18,061 nucleotides of DNA from UBA6065 sp038063975 (GCA_038063975.1 JBBTTY010000017.1:1-18061), one strand, 5' to 3'; counted from the first letter of the stretch, positions 7,147 to 15,140 are shown. Made by a program: numbers and translations. Notes: a model not told the origin generated them from the letters alone.

Positions 7147-8355
7147 ATGCTTTTTAATTACAGCGCTATAGATCAAAAAGGAAATCAGACAAAAGGCTCG
7201 ATTGACGCTATATCTATAGAAGTTGCCATATCATCTCTCCAGAGGCGCGATCTCACTATAGAATCTATAAATCCAGCCGAAGCGAAATCTTTTTTCCAAA
7301 AAGATTTCGCCGTATTTTCACGAGTCTCAAACAAAGACGTAGTGGTCCTGTCACGCCAGATGTCTACTCTCTTTGAAGCTCAAGTTTCAGCTCTGCGGGT
7401 CTTTCGACTACTGGCTGGCGAATCTGAAAATCTGGTTCTGGCTAAAACCTTGACGATTGTCGCTGACGACTTGCAGGGTGGCAGTTCCATATCAAAAGCT
7501 CTAGCAAAGCACCCGAAAGTATTTTCTGAATTTTATGTGAACATGGTGCGCTCGGGTGAAGAATCAGGCAAACTCGATCAAGTATTCATTTTTTTGGCTG
7601 ATCATTTGGATCGTGATTATGCGGTCAATTCCAAGGCAAAAAACGCTCTGATATATCCGGCCTTCGTCATATTCACTTTTTTTGCGGTTATGACGCTCAT
7701 GCTCACCGTGGTCATCCCGAAAATTTCAACCATTCTCACCGATTCCAGCCAAGAAATTCCCGTATACACCAAAATAGTCATAGGCCTGTCTCATTTCCTT
7801 GTGACGTACGGTATATTTATTTTGGCGGCAATAATCATCGGCGGTTTCTTTCTCTATCGATTTCTCAAAACTCCTGCGGGCAAACTGTCTCTCGATGATC
7901 TAAAAATTAAAATACCTTTTATCAAAAACTTATATCAGAAGCTCTATCTCTCGCGCATATCGGACAATATGAACACCATGCTCGTATCTGGTATCCCTAT
8001 GGTTCGCGCTCTAGAACTGACATCGGCCGTGGTGGACAATGAAATTTACAAGAGGGCGTTGCTCGATGCCACCGAAGCGGTCAAAGGTGGCAAATCGGTC
8101 TCTGACTCTCTGGGTGAAAAGAAAATAATTCCCGGTATCATGATTCAAATGATAAAAGTGGGAGAGGAATCGGGAGAATTAGGCAAAATTTTGAAAACAT
8201 TGTCAGATTTTTATAGTCGTGAAGTGATAAATGCCGTAGACACACTGGTTGATCTCATAGAACCGACCATGATTGTGCTCCTAGGCCTCGGTGTAGGCTT
8301 TCTCCTAGCTTCCGTTCTCATTCCTATATACAACATATCCTCGAATATTTCGTAG
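7147..8355 (+). CDS. pilC: Type IV pilus inner-membrane platform protein PilC
   Basis: PilC/GspF is the polytopic platform on which PilB and PilT act. Two GspF repeats are visible. The first runs over about residues 66-190 with SRQMSTLFEAQVSALR and VRSGEESGKLDQVF. The second covers about 265-390 with LSRISDNMNTMLVSGIPM and IKVGEESGELGKIL. Three membrane segments fall near 167-190, 215-240 and 370-395. The N-terminus YSAIDQKGNQTKG is the usual family start. Length (402) is typical. It is the last gene of the pilus block; no pilin or prepilin peptidase is in the window. Confidence 0.94.
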   Translation: MLFNYSAIDQKGNQTKGSIDAISIEVAISSLQRRDLTIESINPAEAKSFFQKDFAVFSRVSNKDVVVLSRQMSTLFEAQVSALRVFRLLAGESENLVLAKTLTIVADDLQGGSSISKALAKHPKVFSEFYVNMVRSGEESGKLDQVFIFLADHLDRDYAVNSKAKNALIYPAFVIFTFFAVMTLMLTVVIPKISTILTDSSQEIPVYTKIVIGLSHFLVTYGIFILAAIIIGGFFLYRFLKTPAGKLSLDDLKIKIPFIKNLYQKLYLSRISDNMNTMLVSGIPMVRALELTSAVVDNEIYKRALLDATEAVKGGKSVSDSLGEKKIIPGIMIQMIKVGEESGELGKILKTLSDFYSREVINAVDTLVDLIEPTMIVLLGLGVGFLLASVLIPIYNISSNIS

Positions 8356-8412
8356 GTTTTTGGGAGAGCGCCTGTTGATAACTGGAAAGAAATGTTTGTC
8401 ATTACAGAAACT

Positions 8413-8440
8413 GTGACGCCATAGAGCTTTTTGCTATACT
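8413..8440 (+). promoter_or_regulatory. Promoter of the cysteine-motif membrane protein
   Basis: GTGACG (8413-8418, four of six -35 bases) and the extended -10 TGCTATACT (8432-8440) are separated by 16 bases. Transcription would start near 8447, four bases before ATG 8451, so the message is nearly leaderless. Confidence 0.6.
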
Positions 8441-8450
8441 TACAATATAT

Positions 8451-9203
8451 ATGGCATCCTGGTCTACCAAACACAAATCGGTTTATTTTTCCGCTTTTGT
8501 CGCATTTGTCGTCTTTGTCATCGCTTTGCCTGCATTTCTCTTTTTCTATAAATCTCCGACGTGCTCTGACGGCAAAAAAAATGGCAGTGAAAAGGGCATA
8601 GATTGCGGTGGGTCGTGCATCCGTCTCTGTCCCGCTGATTTCGGCACGCCTCATATCCTGTGGAGCTATTCTATGGATATAGCGCCCGGCGTTTACAATT
8701 CACTCGCTTATGTTGAAAATCCCAACCAATCTGTCGAGGTTGGTTCTTTGGACTATGTTTTTAAACTGTATGACGATCGAGGGCTTCTGGTGGCCGAGAA
8801 AAAAGGTGAAACTTTTGTGCCTGCGGGACGGAAATTTGCCGTATTTGCTGGCGGTGTGAGGACGGGCGAGAGAGTGCCGGTAAAAACGACGTTTGAATTC
8901 AATGAGAATATTGAATGGCAAAAAGGCAACGTTCCATCCAGTGTTCGTGTTCTCAATATCAACCTCGATCAAGAAAGCGAGCCTAAAGCTGAAGCCAAAA
9001 TCATAAATGATTCGGTCGGTAAGACATATGCATCACTCAATGCCTTTATCATTCTCTATGATGAAAATGACAATCGCTTGGCTTTTTCAAAGACTCTGAT
9101 AGATAAAATCGCGCCCGGCGAGACAAAGGTTATTTATTTTACATGGCCGAAGGCTTTTCTCAGAAAAGCTTTCAGATCGGAAATCATTTTTGTGGCGCAA
9201 TAA
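8451..9203 (+). CDS. Membrane-anchored protein with CxnCGGxCxxxC motif, function unknown
   Basis: The 250-residue product has a signal-anchor helix at residues 13-33. Immediately outside the membrane lies a compact cysteine motif: C38, C52, C56 and C60, in the setting CSDGKKNGSEKGIDCGGSC. Two disulfides or metal binding are both possible. The rest is predicted beta-rich, with two similar-looking halves (VFKLYDDRGLLVAEKKGE, then AFIILYDENDNRLAFSKT), suggesting two FxLYD or Ig-like modules. I believe related proteins occur next to pilus or rodA genes in Patescibacteria, but I cannot name a function. It has its own promoter and is followed after nine bases by the rodA-like gene, so the two are probably cotranscribed. 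Confidence 0.75.
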   Translation: MASWSTKHKSVYFSAFVAFVVFVIALPAFLFFYKSPTCSDGKKNGSEKGIDCGGSCIRLCPADFGTPHILWSYSMDIAPGVYNSLAYVENPNQSVEVGSLDYVFKLYDDRGLLVAEKKGETFVPAGRKFAVFAGGVRTGERVPVKTTFEFNENIEWQKGNVPSSVRVLNINLDQESEPKAEAKIINDSVGKTYASLNAFIILYDENDNRLAFSKTLIDKIAPGETKVIYFTWPKAFLRKAFRSEIIFVAQ

Positions 9204-9212
9204 ACAAATTTT

Positions 9213-10358
9213 ATGATTTCTCTGGTAAAAGATATATCCATCCGCATAGAGCGTATGCAGATCGACTGGATAATGATCAGTGCGGCTTCCGTTTTGGTTT
9301 TGTTCGGCCTCATTACCATGAATTCATTTGTGGGAGACAATTCTTTGTTTCAAAAGCAGATTCTATGGTTTTTTATATCTCTCGGTGTTTTCTTCGCCGC
9401 CAGTTTTTTTGATTGGTCTTTTCTACGCAGAACTCGAGTGTTAGTCACTCTCTTTTGCGTCATTTTGGCAGTTCTCGGTCTGCTTCTCATCGTCGCTTCA
9501 TCTATAAAAGGAGCTCAAAGCTGGCTTGATTTCGGCCTATTTTCTTTTCAGCCTACGGATATCGCCAAAGTTCTACTTATTTTTATTTTGGCTAAATATT
9601 TTTCGCGCAGACATATAGAAATAGCTCATATACGTCATATTGTTATTTCTGGTATATACGCATTTATTCTATTTGTTTTTATTGCTCTGCAACCTGATTT
9701 TGGAGGAGCGGTGGTCGTCGCTTGCGTGTGGCTCGGTATGGTTTTGGTTTCCGGTATTTCTAAAAAACATTTTGCCGTTCTGTTTTCTTGCGCCGTTATT
9801 TTATTTGCTTTGCTCTGGAATTTTGGCTGGAAGGATTATCAAAAAAACCGCATTATTTCTTTCATATATCCTTTAAGCGATATCCAGGGCGCCGGTTATA
9901 ATGCTTATCAGTCTGTGATTGCTGTAGGTTCGGGTGAAATTTTCGGCAAAGGAATCGGTTATGGCACGCAGTCAAAATTGAAATTTTTGCCGGAATATCA
10001 GACGGATTTCATTTTTGCCGCTTTTGCCGAGGAATGGGGTTTTGTCGGTGTAGTCATATTTTTCGGTGTTTTCGGTCTGCTCATTTGGCGCATTATTGCA
10101 AATGCCAGACGAGGGGCCACAAACTTTGAAATTCTCTACGGCCTCGGACTGGCTATCTTGTTCATGAGTCATTTTTTCATAAATGTTGCTATGAATATGG
10201 GTCTTTTACCTGTGACAGGTATCACTCTGCCTTTTGTTTCATATGGCGGGTCGCACCTGGTTACATCTTTTCTCGCTCTGGGAATTTTGGAATCGTATAG
10301 GCGGTCTATGAAAGCGGTGCATAAAGAAGAGACGAAGAAAGAGTTTTTGGGGATTTAA
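9213..10358 (+). CDS. rodA: SEDS-family peptidoglycan polymerase, RodA-like
   Basis: This is a polytopic SEDS glycosyltransferase that polymerises lipid II glycan strands, working with a class B penicillin-binding protein not present here. Landmarks include FQPTDIAKV (residues 112-120, normally QPSE), LQPDFGGA (159-166), FLPEYQTDFIFAAFAEEWGF (258-277, holding the conserved catalytic-region Asp at 265) and the ending LLPVTGITLPFVSYGG (331-346). About ten membrane segments fit 381 residues. RodA and FtsW are hard to separate by eye; the TDFIF and GITLP wording favours RodA. ATG 9213 is used, although M15 (9255) is a possible internal start. Confidence 0.88.
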   Translation: MISLVKDISIRIERMQIDWIMISAASVLVLFGLITMNSFVGDNSLFQKQILWFFISLGVFFAASFFDWSFLRRTRVLVTLFCVILAVLGLLLIVASSIKGAQSWLDFGLFSFQPTDIAKVLLIFILAKYFSRRHIEIAHIRHIVISGIYAFILFVFIALQPDFGGAVVVACVWLGMVLVSGISKKHFAVLFSCAVILFALLWNFGWKDYQKNRIISFIYPLSDIQGAGYNAYQSVIAVGSGEIFGKGIGYGTQSKLKFLPEYQTDFIFAAFAEEWGFVGVVIFFGVFGLLIWRIIANARRGATNFEILYGLGLAILFMSHFFINVAMNMGLLPVTGITLPFVSYGGSHLVTSFLALGILESYRRSMKAVHKEETKKEFLGI

Positions 10359-10390
10359 AATTTCGGCAGTAAAAAGCAATACAAAGTATT

Positions 10391-10513
10391 CTTGAAAAGT
10401 GAAAAAGTATGTCCTTGTGGAGTACGGAAGTTTTTCTACTGAAAAACTTCCTCGTTTCCGGCGCCGTCGCGCCTCCAAAGCCTCCACGCGGACATACTTT
10501 TTCACTTTTCAAG
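10391..10513 (+). repeat. Structured palindromic repeat, copy 2
   Basis: The arms pair perfectly for 24 bases (starting CTTGAAAAGTG, ending CACTTTTCAAG) and continue through GTGGAG/CTCCAC with one mismatch and one wobble. Inside are the hairpin GGAAGTTTTTC, TACT, complement, and a GGCGC, CGTC, GCGCC hairpin. Compared with 1055-1168 the interior is nearly unchanged, while arm differences are mostly compensatory. It lies after rodA at the left edge of the AT-rich restriction-modification island. The 3' arm is T-rich, so it could also end rodA transcription. A small hairpin (TCACGC, TT, GCGTGA) follows at 10518-10531. Confidence 0.92.
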
Positions 10514-10588
10514 AGCTTCACGCTTGCGTGATTTCTCAAATGCCTTGTATTACCGAAACTAAAATCCGTTCTAGAGTTAAATGAAAAA

Positions 10589-10597
10589 TGATACAAT
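10589..10597 (+). promoter_or_regulatory. Extended -10 of the restriction-modification operon
   Basis: TGATACAAT fits an extended -10. It touches the ATG at 10598, so transcription would begin at about 10604, exactly on the next in-frame ATG. This decides the methyltransferase start and implies a leaderless message. Confidence 0.55.
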
Positions 10598-10603
10598 ATG
10601 AAT

Positions 10604-11425
10604 ATGGCAGTAGCCGAGAGAAAGATTTTGGCAATTGTGAAAGACAAACCCTATTTCATGCAGGGAAACTTTGTGTTATATCACGGTGATTGCATAAGAA
10701 TACTTTCACAATTACCTGAAAACTCCGTGGATATGATTTTTGCCGATCCACCATATAATCTTTCGAATGGTGGTTTTACTGTTCATGCTGGACATATGGT
10801 TAGCGTGAACAAAGGAGCGTGGGACATTAGCAAAGGATTTGAAGATGATTATGGTTTTCATTACCGCTGGCTTGAAGCATGTAAACGAGTATTAAAACCA
10901 CAAGGCACTTTGTGGGTGAGTGGTACTTACCATTCAATTTATCAATGTGGTCATGCTTTACAGGCCCTCGGTTACCATATTCTGAATGATATTTCATGGT
11001 TTAAACCCAATGCTTCCCCGAATTTAAGTTGTCGTTTTTTTACTGCAAGCCATGAGACCATTATCTGGGCAAGAAAAGAGAAAAAAGCTAAACATACATT
11101 CAATTATGGATTGATGAAAGATGGTAATTGGCCAGAAGACAAGTTAAAAAAACCAAATCTCCAGATGCGTTCTGTGTGGGCAATGGGCACACCAAAACCT
11201 GAAGAAAAGAAATACGGGAAACATCCAACACAAAAACCACTTGATCTTTTAAAAAGAATCGTGTTATCTAGTACCAACAAAGGAGATGTGGTGTTGGATC
11301 CTTTTACTGGTAGTTCTACCACTGGAATTGCGTCAGTTATGCACGATAGAAAATATATAGGTATTGATATGGAAAAAGATTATCTTGAATTATCAAAGAA
11401 ACGTTTCTCTGATTTAAAAAAATGA
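10604..11425 (+). CDS. Beta-class DNA adenine-N6 methyltransferase, DpnA/DpnIIB-like
   Basis: This is a SAM-dependent DNA methyltransferase. The catalytic motif DPPY (residues 48-51) precedes the SAM-binding motif DPFTGSSTTG (232-241), which is the beta-class order. HPTQKP lies at 207-212. From memory it strongly resembles M.DpnA of the DpnII system, sharing IFADPPYNLSNGG, GHMVSVNKGAWD and PNLSCRFFTASHETIIWARK. Specificity for GATC adenine is therefore the best guess, unproven here. I start at ATG 10604 because the -10 box abuts 10598 and transcription should begin on the second ATG (273 residues). The ART-like gene starts one base after its stop. Base composition is more AT-rich than the flanks. 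Confidence 0.9.
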   Translation: MAVAERKILAIVKDKPYFMQGNFVLYHGDCIRILSQLPENSVDMIFADPPYNLSNGGFTVHAGHMVSVNKGAWDISKGFEDDYGFHYRWLEACKRVLKPQGTLWVSGTYHSIYQCGHALQALGYHILNDISWFKPNASPNLSCRFFTASHETIIWARKEKKAKHTFNYGLMKDGNWPEDKLKKPNLQMRSVWAMGTPKPEEKKYGKHPTQKPLDLLKRIVLSSTNKGDVVLDPFTGSSTTGIASVMHDRKYIGIDMEKDYLELSKKRFSDLKK

Positions 11426-11426
11426 T

Positions 11427-11816
11427 ATGAAAAATGGATCATTACTAAAACCGATTCCGTCATACGTAGCTGGTTGGACTGATAAGTATTTTCATCAGTC
11501 AGCTTTTGATGTCCCAATAGAATTTCCAAGTAAAAGAGTAACTAATTTTTTGACGAAATTTAAAAAGGAAATAAATATAAAAATATATAGAGGAATAAAT
11601 GAATACAACAAGCAAAATTATACAGGTGTGGAAAGTTGGACTTATAATAAAAAAGTTGCTTCCAGATATGCCAGAGAAATTGGTGGTAAAGTAAGAGAGA
11701 AAATATTTAGACCACATAATATCTTGTTAGATACCACTTTATTGAATAAAGAAGAGAAGATTTTTATGGGATATGATTATAGAATAGATGATAGAGAAGT
11801 TTTAATAAAAAAATGA
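11427..11816 (+). CDS. Small protein with ADP-ribosyltransferase-like motifs, in RM operon
   Basis: I do not recognise a named family for this 129-residue protein. Its second half matches the pattern of R-S-E class ADP-ribosyltransferases. KIYRGI (residues 52-57) would give the NAD-binding arginine R55. VESWTYNKKVASRYA (68-82) resembles the S-x-T/S element followed by the A-x-x-(F/Y)A helix. DDREVLI (121-127) resembles the ExE-type catalytic loop with E124, although the first acid is D122. The first 50 residues look like a short helical lead-in. Its start lies one base after the methyltransferase stop and its stop overlaps the nuclease start, so it is made as part of the restriction-modification unit. 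Alternatives are an inactive fold relative or an unrelated accessory factor. Confidence 0.55.
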   Translation: MKNGSLLKPIPSYVAGWTDKYFHQSAFDVPIEFPSKRVTNFLTKFKKEINIKIYRGINEYNKQNYTGVESWTYNKKVASRYAREIGGKVREKIFRPHNILLDTTLLNKEEKIFMGYDYRIDDREVLIKK

Positions 11817-12433
11817 AAATAATTACCAGACAAATTGCAATTGAAAATCTCAAAAAATATATCGACCAAGATCTACGCAAGCTCGCTTTGAAACATGGTA
11901 TTACCACTTACGAAACAGGAAGACAAAATAAAGGATGGAAGGGTTTGGTGTTGGAACGTCTTGCTGGTTTGAAGACAAATATTTCAAAAGCACCAAACGG
12001 ACTTACCTATGAACTAAAATCTGTAAGTTTTCATAATAAAAAAGAAATACTTGTGCCAAAAGAAACTATGGCAATAACAATGATTAATCCAGAAGAATTG
12101 AAAGCACATTCTTTTTTTGAAAGTCATTGTTGGGCAAAATTAAAGACTATAATATTTTGTGCTGTGATGTGGTATGGTAAAAACGCAGAAAAGGCAGAAT
12201 TGATAAAAGTTACAAGTTTAGATTTTGCTGAAACTGACGAGCTAATACTGGAAATAAAAGCAGATTATGATTTAATACGTAAAAAACTTATCAAGTATGG
12301 TTTTGAAGCATTGACTGGTAAAGATGGTAAGTGGATACAGGCAAGAACAAAGGGTGCAGGGCATGGTTCTACAACTAGGGCTTTTTATGCTCGTACTTCA
12401 CTAGTTAAAAGGATTTTTGAGATGGCAAAATAA
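11813..12433 (+). CDS. MutH/Sau3AI-like restriction endonuclease
   Basis: This 206-residue protein aligns by eye with MutH. GWKGLVLERLAG (41-52) corresponds to the GWxGQLLE helix (E48). YELKSV (66-71) corresponds to the catalytic ExK. ESHCWAKLKTIIF (103-115) matches SHVRHKLxxVLW, and the C-terminal WIQARTKGAG...AFYARTSLVKRIF matches the end of MutH. MutH and Sau3AI cut at GATC, agreeing with the DpnA-like partner. The nuclease-fold aspartate expected seven residues before the ELK glutamate is not visible (SKAPNGLTYELK), so activity is in doubt or uses another acid. Its ATG overlaps the preceding stop (ATGA). It lies in the AT-rich island and ends before the converging glycosyltransferase. Confidence 0.75.
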   Translation: MKIITRQIAIENLKKYIDQDLRKLALKHGITTYETGRQNKGWKGLVLERLAGLKTNISKAPNGLTYELKSVSFHNKKEILVPKETMAITMINPEELKAHSFFESHCWAKLKTIIFCAVMWYGKNAEKAELIKVTSLDFAETDELILEIKADYDLIRKKLIKYGFEALTGKDGKWIQARTKGAGHGSTTRAFYARTSLVKRIFEMAK

Positions 12434-12462
12434 AGCTAAAAAATTTACAATAAGATTCGGAA

Positions 12463-12481
12463 AAAAATAAGAAATATTTTT
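12463..12481. terminator. AT-only hairpin between convergent genes
   Basis: AAAAATA and TATTTTT pair around a five-base loop in the 87-base convergent gap. It has no G-C pairs, so it would be weak; a T7 run near 12507-12514 on the plus strand may help. The remainder of the gap is featureless A+T-rich sequence. Confidence 0.3.
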
Positions 12482-12520
12482 AATGAAAACAAATTAAAAG
12501 TCTTTTATTTTTTTGTGGCA

Positions 12521-13693
12521 TTACTTACCTTCATACACCCCCATCGTCTTCTCTATCATTTTCTCTAGAGAAAATTCGCGTTCTACTTTTTGCCGGAGAT
12601 TTTGGCCAAATAATAAAGCCTTTTCGCAGTTTGAATATATGAGTTCCAGAGCGGAAGCAATATCGGCAGGTTTTTTGGTTTGAACAAGAATGCCTGATTT
12701 CATGTCATCTATAATTTCTTTTACACCCCCGACATTTGTGGCGACGACGGGAAGGCCGGCAAAACCTGCTTCTATAACTACATATGGCAAACCTTCTTTT
12801 ATAGAAGAGAGAATGAGTGCGTCAAAAGCTTTTAAATATTGCGGTGCATCTCCTATGAATCCTAGGAGAGCGACATCTTTTTTGAGGGAAAGTTTATCGA
12901 TCATGTTTTCAAGCTCCTTTCTTTCTTCGCCTTCGCCCATAACTACCAACTTTGCCGGAATATCTTTTTGTTTTAATAAAGAAATAGCTTCCAAAGTGTA
13001 TTCGTATGCTTTATTTTTGTGCAGTTCACCTATGGCACCTATCAAAAAATCATTTTCACCTACATCAACGCCTTTATTCTTGGCAAGATCAGACAAGAAA
13101 GACCGACTCTCGTCTTTTTCCTTGAATTCCGGAACTTTTATACCATTATGAACCAATATTATTTTATTTTTTACCCATAGCATGCGCGAGCCGTCGTGAA
13201 AATCTCTCTCTGAAACAGTTATCGTTGTGTGAGATAGCATAACGGTGAGCCATGAAAGAAATCTAATGAAATAAAGCGAAAAGAAATTCCTGTCTTCATT
13301 GAAAGCCCAACCATGACAGGTGAAAATGATGCGTGGCACTTTTGTAATACGGGCGGCTAGGGCGCCGAGGCCACCGACTTTCGAACTATTGACATGGACG
13401 ATGTCAGGTTTTTCTTTTTTGAAGAGAGAAATCAATTTGCAGAAGCTTGAAATGTCGCCAAAAAAACTTATATCTCTACCGAGATTCTGTATAGAAACGG
13501 TTCTAATGCCCGCTTCCGTTAATTTTTCCGCTAGAGGTCCCGCACCGCCCGAAACCACGACGCTCTCATATTGTTCTTTTGGAAGATTGGTGGCGAGATC
13601 ATACACATATTTCTGGGCTCCTCCCCAATTACTCTTGGTTATGACATGGAGGATTTTCTGCACCGGCCCGGTTAGTTTTTTATTGTTGTCCAT
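12521..13693 (-). CDS. GT4-family glycosyltransferase
   Basis: This is a GT-B fold retaining glycosyltransferase that moves a sugar from a nucleotide-sugar donor, probably to a lipid-linked or surface glycan. Seen are the acceptor-domain start WGGAQKYVYDLA (23-34), FTCHGW (124-129), the second-domain start GAIGELHKNKAYEYTLEA (219-236) and the donor-binding E-x7-E EGLPYVVIE (300-308), followed by GLPVVATNVGGVKEII. Length 390 is normal, with no membrane helix. It is divergent from the sugar transferase gene and its promoter faces that gene's promoter, so the two may be co-regulated. The sugar and acceptor cannot be told from sequence. Confidence 0.92.
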   Translation of the reverse strand: MDNNKKLTGPVQKILHVITKSNWGGAQKYVYDLATNLPKEQYESVVVSGGAGPLAEKLTEAGIRTVSIQNLGRDISFFGDISSFCKLISLFKKEKPDIVHVNSSKVGGLGALAARITKVPRIIFTCHGWAFNEDRNFFSLYFIRFLSWLTVMLSHTTITVSERDFHDGSRMLWVKNKIILVHNGIKVPEFKEKDESRSFLSDLAKNKGVDVGENDFLIGAIGELHKNKAYEYTLEAISLLKQKDIPAKLVVMGEGEERKELENMIDKLSLKKDVALLGFIGDAPQYLKAFDALILSSIKEGLPYVVIEAGFAGLPVVATNVGGVKEIIDDMKSGILVQTKKPADIASALELIYSNCEKALLFGQNLRQKVEREFSLEKMIEKTMGVYEGK

Positions 13694-13705
13694 ATAATGG
13701 CTCTA

Positions 13706-13734
13706 ATCATAGTCTTTTTTGAAATAATTTTCAA
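13706..13734 (-). promoter_or_regulatory. Promoter of the GT4 gene
   Basis: On the minus strand TTGAAA (13729-13734) and TATGAT (13706-13711) are 17 bases apart. The start would be near 13699, about six bases before ATG 13693. Confidence 0.6.
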
Positions 13735-13749
13735 ATTGTTTTCAATTGC

Positions 13750-13777
13750 TTGAAACCTCGCCTCTGTCGTGTAGTAT
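13750..13777 (+). promoter_or_regulatory. Promoter of the sugar transferase gene
   Basis: TTGAAA (13750-13755) and TAGTAT (13772-13777) are separated by 16 bases. Transcription would start near 13784, which supports ATG 13788 as the translation start, since the longer frame from 13746 would begin upstream of this promoter. It stands back to back with the GT4 promoter. Confidence 0.6.
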
Positions 13778-13787
13778 TAACATTTGT

Positions 13788-15125
13788 ATGACAATCTTCA
13801 ATAAACGGGCCCCTTGGCTTCTCCTTTTAGGCGATGCTTTTTTCTTCGTCATTTCTCTATGGCTCGCACTATTCCTCCGTTACAGAGAATCGCCTGATGG
13901 GGATGTTTTTTTCGCCCATTTGGCACCTTTTTCGCTTTTATTTATAGTTTGGATTATAGTTTTTTTTATCACTGGCTTATATGACAAACAAAATGTCGTA
14001 TTGAAATCGAGATTACCGATATATCTCTTTCAGGGTCAGGTCGCAAATTCCATAATCGCTGTCATCTTCTTCTATTTTATTCCTTGGTTTGGTATAAGCC
14101 CAAAGACAACCCTTTTTGTCTATCTAATCATATCGCTCATTCTCATAATCTGGTGGCGAGTGTACGGCTATTCTATATTTGTGCCGAAAGTACGAGAGAA
14201 AGTGATACTCATAGGGGAAGGAATCGAAGTTCGAGAGCTTCGTCAAGAAATCGAAAATAATCCCCAATACAATATAAATATCATTTCGACTATTGATCTC
14301 GGGAGCGCTAATTGGGACAGCGTTCTCCGAAATATAGATCAAAGCGGAGCATCTATCGTGGCCATAGATTTTCACAATGACAAAGTCGGACGAATTCTTC
14401 CCAGTCTCTATAACCTCATATTTAGACGTTTGCGTTTCATTGATATAGATGAAATCTATGAAGAGATATTTGATAGGGTGCCGTTATCACTCATCAAACA
14501 CACTTGGTTTCTCCAAAATATTTCTACTTCGCCGAAAATCGTATACGATATTTTGAAACGTATTATGGATGTCACGGTGGCTCTGATTTTGGGAATTATT
14601 TCTCTGGTTTTCTATCCTTTTGTCGCTCTGGCTATCAAATTGGAAGACGGCGGTTCGGTATTCATACTTCAAAATCGGATAGGAGAGAATAATAAACTTA
14701 TACGCATCAGAAAATTCAGGAGCATGACCATGACAGCTCAAGATAAAAATGGCACGGCTGATTCGCAGTCTATAACGCCTGTCGGTTTTTTTATAAGAAA
14801 AACACGAATAGATGAATTACCACAACTATGGAATGTAGTTCGGGGAGACCTCTCTCTCATAGGTCCGCGTCCAGAATTGCCACAGTTTGTAAAAATCTAT
14901 GAGAGAGAGATTCCGTTTTATGCCGTTCGCCACCTCATAAAACCGGGACTTTCTGGCTGGGCCCAGCTCTATCACCAAACACCGCCAAAATTCGAGACCT
15001 CAAACGAAGACACAAAAATGAAGCTCTCTTATGATCTCTTTTATATAAAAAATCGCTCATTGCTCCTTGATTTAAACATCGCTCTCAAAACTATCAGGGA
15101 AATTATTTCCAGGCGAGGAGTGTAA
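13788..15125 (+). CDS. Undecaprenyl-phosphate sugar phosphotransferase (WcaJ/WbaP-like)
   Basis: This is a polyisoprenyl-phosphate hexose-1-phosphate transferase that puts the first sugar phosphate on the lipid carrier for surface polysaccharide. The N-terminal half has four membrane helices (about 10-30, 46-64, 84-102, 108-126). A Rossmann-like domain follows (KVILIGEGIEVREL, 138-151). The C-terminal catalytic domain begins with a membrane-dipping helix near 255-284 and contains KFRSM (309-313), TRIDELPQLWNV (339-350, catalytic D342-E343), GDLSLIGPRPELP and KPGLSGWAQL. Length is 445 residues from ATG 13788, chosen because the frame upstream (14 more codons) precedes the promoter. The epimerase gene follows after 42 bases. 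Confidence 0.93.
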   Translation: MTIFNKRAPWLLLLGDAFFFVISLWLALFLRYRESPDGDVFFAHLAPFSLLFIVWIIVFFITGLYDKQNVVLKSRLPIYLFQGQVANSIIAVIFFYFIPWFGISPKTTLFVYLIISLILIIWWRVYGYSIFVPKVREKVILIGEGIEVRELRQEIENNPQYNINIISTIDLGSANWDSVLRNIDQSGASIVAIDFHNDKVGRILPSLYNLIFRRLRFIDIDEIYEEIFDRVPLSLIKHTWFLQNISTSPKIVYDILKRIMDVTVALILGIISLVFYPFVALAIKLEDGGSVFILQNRIGENNKLIRIRKFRSMTMTAQDKNGTADSQSITPVGFFIRKTRIDELPQLWNVVRGDLSLIGPRPELPQFVKIYEREIPFYAVRHLIKPGLSGWAQLYHQTPPKFETSNEDTKMKLSYDLFYIKNRSLLLDLNIALKTIREIISRRGV

Positions 15126-15140
15126 CCAAAAAGAAAATTT

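Noticed and set aside
10399..10584. Plus-strand 61-residue frame (and minus-strand frames) over repeat copy 2
   Set aside because: Its peptide is dictated by the repeat and matches the false comF extension; no independent sign of coding.
10604..12433. Depletion of GATC as evidence of the restriction specificity
   Set aside because: GATC is common throughout the window, including inside the island (for example 10745, 11297, 11437), so no avoidance is visible.
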